Below the pieces are notes generated by a model. It saw only the letters and a list, made by a program, of their open reading frames with translations. It did no database searches and was not told the DNA's origin. From assembly GCA_009842375.1 (NCBI GenBank), contig VYFM01000238.1, forward strand, positions 1-8,483: a DNA stretch of 8,483 nucleotides, written 5' to 3'. Made by a program: the position numbers and the translations under genes. The first letter of the stretch is position 1, and every line of letters begins with the position of its first letter. This document shows, piece by piece, positions 5,627-8,483 of this stretch. Source of the DNA: Candidatus Poribacteria bacterium (lineage in GTDB: Bacteria > Poribacteria > WGA-4E > WGA-3G).

Positions 5627-6442
5627 ATGCCAGTATTAAGCAAAGAAGATTTAGCATTTTGGGAAGAAAAAGGTTATGTCATTATTCCTAATGCTGCACC
5701 GCCTGAGTTAATCCAAGACGCAGAAAAAGCTGTTTGGGATTTCCTTGAGATGGATGCTGATTCTCCAGAGAGTTGGTACACAGATCCGCCACGTGGTATT
5801 ATGGTGGAAATCTATCAACATCCTGCCTTGTGGGCAACACGGCAATACCCTCGTGTACATCAAGCTTTCGCAGAAATTTGGGGAAATGAGAAATTATGGG
5901 TAAGTTTTGATCGCGCAAGCATGAGTCCTCCTAATTTGCCCGGTAAATACGAACGCACAAGTGTTGGGCTTCACTGGGATATGTCCATTGACCTCCCAAT
6001 TCGTTTTCATGTGCAAGGTGTTCTCTATCTAACGGATACCGCTGCAAACCAAGGCGCGTTTGTGTGTGTTCCAGGGTTCCATAATAAAATTGAGGCGTGG
6101 ATAAAGAGTCTTCCTGAAGATGCGGACCCACGTCAACAGAATTTAGAAGCGTTAGGCATGATTCCTGTTCCCGCGAACGCCGGGGATTTGATTATATGGC
6201 ATAGTGCTTTGCCTCATAGTGCAGGTATCAATACAGCAGATGTCCCACGCGTTGCACAATACATCACGATGACACCTACAGGTGAAGCAAATCAGGAAGC
6301 ACGAGACCGTCGTATCAATGGGTGGAAAAATAGAATGGCAGGTTTCGGTGGTCAGCGTGCAGAAAAGGAACATGAAACTGGTCAAACTGCAGAGTTGACA
6401 GAACTTGGTAAAAAGTTGTTAGGACTTGAGTTGTGGGGATAA
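5627..6442 (+). CDS. Phytanoyl-CoA dioxygenase (PhyH) family protein
   Basis: This is a 271-residue non-heme Fe(II)/2-oxoglutarate-dependent oxygenase of the PhyH family, which hydroxylates small or lipid-like substrates. The start is ATG 5627 with AAAGGA eight bases upstream. The N-terminal 'FWEEKGYVIIPN' (residues 11-22) is the typical PhyH opening. The iron-binding facial triad is H116 and D118 (LHWDMS) plus a distal histidine, H192 or more likely H197 (WHSALPHSAG). R208 (PRVAQYITM) is the expected 2-oxoglutarate anchor. A core jelly-roll signature 'GAFVCVPGFH' lies at 143-152. It is cytoplasmic, with no signal. Length is normal. The family is broad and often expanded in environmental bacteria, so the substrate cannot be named. 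It is followed by a large hairpin at 6456-6547. Confidence 0.9.
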   Translation: MPVLSKEDLAFWEEKGYVIIPNAAPPELIQDAEKAVWDFLEMDADSPESWYTDPPRGIMVEIYQHPALWATRQYPRVHQAFAEIWGNEKLWVSFDRASMSPPNLPGKYERTSVGLHWDMSIDLPIRFHVQGVLYLTDTAANQGAFVCVPGFHNKIEAWIKSLPEDADPRQQNLEALGMIPVPANAGDLIIWHSALPHSAGINTADVPRVAQYITMTPTGEANQEARDRRINGWKNRMAGFGGQRAEKEHETGQTAELTELGKKLLGLELWG

Positions 6443-6455
6443 TTAGATGTTTCAC

Positions 6456-6547
6456 CCGTAGGTCGACGTGAGCAAAGCGAATTCCGACACATATCATTTC
6501 ATTGGGTTTCCCATGTCGGAGGTCGCTTTGCTCGCTCCGACCTACGG
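6456..6547. repeat. Large inverted repeat between convergent genes, possible bidirectional terminator
   Basis: Arms 6456-6489 and 6514-6547 pair at 29 of 34 positions across a 24-base loop (6490-6513). The motif 'gagcaaagcga' and its complement sit inside the arms. It starts 14 bases after the PhyH stop codon and ends 19 bases beyond the AKR stop on the other strand. Right-arm flanks recur at 701-735, so it is a member of an interspersed family that may have been recruited to end both transcripts. No long T-run follows on either side, so termination is inferred from position. Confidence 0.75.
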
Positions 6548-6565
6548 TTAAACTGACAATATAAC

Positions 6566-7573
6566 TTATACTCTTAGGTTTCTTCCAAGCACAGGATACG
6601 CAGGATCATTATATCCTTTACCAGTATGTTCCCCAGGTGGTACTAACGCATCTATTGCCTTTTCATCATCCGCAGTTACGGTGCAATCTAAACATCCCAA
6701 GTTGTCCTCTAACTGTTCCATTGTCCGAGGACCGATGATGACAGAAGTTATAGCCGGATTTGCCAATACCCATGCCAATGCAAATTGCGTCAATGTTTTA
6801 CCGTGTGCATCTGCCAAAGGTTTTAGTTCTTGTGCTACGTCAAAACTCTCATCCCGTAGTTCCGTTTGTAACATTCGTCTATCCTGACGTGCTGCCCGTG
6901 AACCTTTAGGTGGATTTTTTCCACGCAGATATTTGCCGGACAACACCCCACGCGCCAACGGACTATAAGGCACTACACCGACACCGTACTTCTCGCAAAA
7001 TGGCAGCAGTTCCACCTCAACATCGCGATTCACGATATTATAGAGCGGTTGAACACAAACAAACTCCTCAAGTCCCAATTCCTCACTTGTCCAGAGTGCC
7101 TCACAAACACGCCATGCCTCAAAGTTAGAACAGGCGATGTAGCGAACCTTCCCCTGACGAACACAATCATCAAGTGCGCGTAAAGATTCTGCAATTCGGG
7201 TAGAAGCATCCCAACGGTGCAGGTAATAGACATCAATATGGTCGGTACCGAGACGTTTTAGACTTGCTTCAACTGCTGACATGATATGGAATCGGTGAGA
7301 ACCACTCTCGTTAACATCATCCCCCATTGTTCCGTGAACTTTTGTGGCAATAACCCATTTCTCACGGTTCTCACTCACTGCATTCCCGATGACCCGTTCC
7401 GATTCACCACCGTTATAGACGTTAGCAGTATCAAGAAAGTTAATACCCGCGTCCATCGCACTGTGAATGATACGGATTGAATCCTTTTCGTTTGTTGGTC
7501 CACCAAACATCATTGTTCCGAGGCAGAGTGATGATACCTTTACGCCAGCACGTCCAAGTGTCCTATATTCCAT
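6566..7573 (-). CDS. Aldo/keto reductase family oxidoreductase
   Basis: This 335-residue NAD(P)H-dependent (beta/alpha)8 oxidoreductase reduces aldehydes or ketones, or works in reverse on sugars and alcohols. The catalytic tetrad is complete: D48 (FLDTANVY), Y53, K78 (VIATKVHG) and H119 (VYYLHRWD). The cofactor region is 'VIIGPRTMEQLEDNL' (278-292), and 'VPYSPLARGVLSGKY' (201-215) is typical. The chosen start is ATG 7573, because 'MEYRTLGRAGVKVSSLCLG' is the usual family opening and AAAGGAA lies eight bases before it. The longer frame back to 7714 only overlaps the end of the SDR gene. It lies 22 bases downstream of the SDR on the same strand and is probably co-transcribed. Substrate unknown; the name suits the general AKR group annotated as 'predicted oxidoreductase'. 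Confidence 0.92.
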   Translation of the reverse strand: MEYRTLGRAGVKVSSLCLGTMMFGGPTNEKDSIRIIHSAMDAGINFLDTANVYNGGESERVIGNAVSENREKWVIATKVHGTMGDDVNESGSHRFHIMSAVEASLKRLGTDHIDVYYLHRWDASTRIAESLRALDDCVRQGKVRYIACSNFEAWRVCEALWTSEELGLEEFVCVQPLYNIVNRDVEVELLPFCEKYGVGVVPYSPLARGVLSGKYLRGKNPPKGSRAARQDRRMLQTELRDESFDVAQELKPLADAHGKTLTQFALAWVLANPAITSVIIGPRTMEQLEDNLGCLDCTVTADDEKAIDALVPPGEHTGKGYNDPAYPVLGRNLRV

Positions 7574-7580
7574 ATCCAAT

Positions 7581-7587
7581 TTCCTTT
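7581..7587 (-). promoter_or_regulatory. Ribosome binding site deciding the aldo/keto reductase start
   Basis: AAAGGAA on the minus strand lies in the 22-base gap after the SDR stop, eight bases before ATG 7573. It supports the short start over the in-frame codons inside the SDR gene. Confidence 0.75.
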
Positions 7588-7595
7588 CCAATTTG

Positions 7596-8327
7596 TTATG
7601 CCATCCGAATACCACCATTGACATCAAGCGTTGCACCTGTGATATATTGTCCCTCTTCTGTCGCAAGGAAAAGGATAACATTTGCAACCTCTGAAGGATC
7701 CGCAACGCGTCCAAGCGGAATTTGGTCTGTCATATCAGGATGGTTTTTTGCCATTTCAGTTGCAGCGATCCCGGGTGCGATTGAGTTGACCGTAATCCCA
7801 TACTCACCTAACACTCTTGCCAGCGATTTTGTTAGGCACATGACACCTGCTTTTGATGCGGAATAAGGTGCAGATGCAACTAAACCACCTACCTGTCCTG
7901 CCAATGAACCGAGGTTGATGATACGACCGAACTTCTGTGTTTTCATCGTTTCCATCACCGCCTGAGAACAGAGGAAGGGTCCTTTTAGGTTGACTGCCAT
8001 CATCCTATCCCACTCAGTTTCGGTGCACGCGTCTATACGGGTGTAACTGAAAATTCCTGCGTTGTTGACTAAAATATCAATTCGTCCAAACTCTTCAAGT
8101 GTGCTGTTGACCATAGCACGGACGGATTCACCATTAGCCACATCCGTTTCAATTACAACGCATCGTTTTCCGAGAGCCGTTATCTCCTCTGAAGCCGCTT
8201 CTGCATTCGCGATATTTACTTCGGGGATAACAATATCTGCACCTTCTCGCGCAAACGCTAAGCATGTCGCCTTTCCAATACCACCGCCACCACCCGTTAC
8301 AATTGCAACGCGTCCTTCCAACCGCAT
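7596..8327 (-). CDS. Short-chain dehydrogenase/reductase (classical SDR, FabG-like)
   Basis: This 243-residue Rossmann-fold NAD(P)-dependent oxidoreductase acts on hydroxyl/keto groups. The cofactor motif is TGGGGGIG (11-18), NNAG is at 88-91, and the catalytic residues are N113, S141, Y155 and K159 (YSASK). The 'PG' cofactor loop (IAPGIAATEMA) and the C-terminal 'GQYITGATLDVNGG' are typical of classical SDRs. An acidic E36 at the end of the second strand hints at NAD(H) rather than NADP(H), an inference. The start is ATG 8327, with AAGGAG seven bases upstream; the TTG directly before it is discounted. The stop codon is 22 bases before the aldo/keto reductase start, so the two form a minus-strand pair. 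Resemblance to 3-oxoacyl-ACP reductase is general; no fatty-acid synthesis genes lie nearby, so a catabolic role is more likely. Confidence 0.92.
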   Translation of the reverse strand: MRLEGRVAIVTGGGGGIGKATCLAFAREGADIVIPEVNIANAEAASEEITALGKRCVVIETDVANGESVRAMVNSTLEEFGRIDILVNNAGIFSYTRIDACTETEWDRMMAVNLKGPFLCSQAVMETMKTQKFGRIINLGSLAGQVGGLVASAPYSASKAGVMCLTKSLARVLGEYGITVNSIAPGIAATEMAKNHPDMTDQIPLGRVADPSEVANVILFLATEEGQYITGATLDVNGGIRMA

Positions 8328-8334
8328 CAATGTT

Positions 8335-8340
8335 CTCCTT
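8335..8340 (-). promoter_or_regulatory. Ribosome binding site of the SDR gene
   Basis: AAGGAG on the minus strand lies seven bases before ATG 8327. It fits that start better than the adjoining TTG at 8330. Confidence 0.8.
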
Positions 8341-8407
8341 TGTTGATTTTATCATTTCTGAGATTTTAGGTTTCATTCCCGATTTTTGTAGTATATGATG
8401 TAATACG

Positions 8408-8429
8408 GCACAAACTAGAAAGTTTGTGC
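8408..8429. repeat. Short palindromic repeat, copy 2 (gcacaaact/agtttgtgc)
   Basis: A perfect 9-bp inverted repeat with loop agaa. Segment 8408-8437 matches 608-637 at 27 of 30 positions, extending past the palindrome into 'acaaaga'. It lies upstream of the SDR gene, about 80 bases from its start, in the stretch that should hold the minus-strand promoter. Confidence 0.75.
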
Positions 8430-8483
8430 TACAAAGAAATCTATATCATAAGAAATGGTATTTCAGTTTGCGTCCTCATAGGC

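Noticed and set aside
7574..7714. 47-residue N-terminal extension of the aldo/keto reductase
   Set aside because: It overlaps the 3' end of the SDR gene in another frame, and a good ribosome site with a typical AKR N-terminus begins at 7573.
8390..8395. TATACT -10-like box on the minus strand upstream of the SDR gene
   Set aside because: No acceptable -35 hexamer at 16-18 bases; kept only as a weak possibility.

Overview
The window looks like a piece of an environmental, uncultured bacterial genome. Base composition is moderate, Shine-Dalgarno sites are clear, and several short palindromic repeats sit between genes. A Tat-exported xanthine-dehydrogenase-type enzyme, a phytanoyl-CoA dioxygenase family gene, an aldo/keto reductase and an SDR, together with interspersed palindromes, resemble what I remember of Candidatus Poribacteria and related sponge or marine lineages. 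That assignment is inference; there is no rRNA or marker gene here to prove it.

Layout. (1) Bases 1-377: the 3' end of a gene whose protein resembles the C-terminal end of a phage terminase large subunit. (2) Bases 378-971: about 590 noncoding bases holding five different palindromic or inverted-repeat elements, then a probable promoter (821-849). (3) Bases 972-5051, + strand: a four-gene operon with a Tat-signal [2Fe-2S] subunit, a molybdopterin-binding catalytic subunit, an FAD-binding subunit with a four-cysteine insertion, and an unrecognised 79-residue cysteine-rich protein. It ends at a perfect 15-bp intrinsic terminator (5065-5105). (4) Bases 5129-6442, + strand: a four-helix membrane protein, possibly CopD-like, then a phytanoyl-CoA dioxygenase family (PhyH) protein. 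(5) Bases 6456-6547: a 34-bp-arm hairpin between convergent genes. (6) Bases 8327-6566, - strand: an SDR oxidoreductase followed 22 bases later by an aldo/keto reductase, probably one transcript. (7) Bases 8328-8483: a leader region carrying a second copy of a palindromic repeat also present at 608-637.

How the genes fit together. The three Xdh-type subunits form one molybdenum hydroxylase. Only the small subunit has an export signal, so the folded complex is expected to be carried out of the cytoplasm as a unit by Tat, as in E. coli PaoABC. The four-cysteine insertion in the FAD subunit also resembles PaoB. The glutamate that recognises purines in bovine xanthine dehydrogenase is replaced by alanine in my hand alignment, so an aldehyde or other non-purine substrate is more likely. 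The other genes (PhyH, SDR, AKR) are redox enzymes of small-molecule catabolism; nothing in the sequence fixes their substrates.

No CRISPR array, tRNA, rRNA or complete insertion sequence was seen. The most unusual items are the unrecognised cysteine-rich fourth gene of the molybdenum-enzyme operon, and two copies of a palindromic repeat whose 12-base core is inverted while its flanks keep the same orientation.
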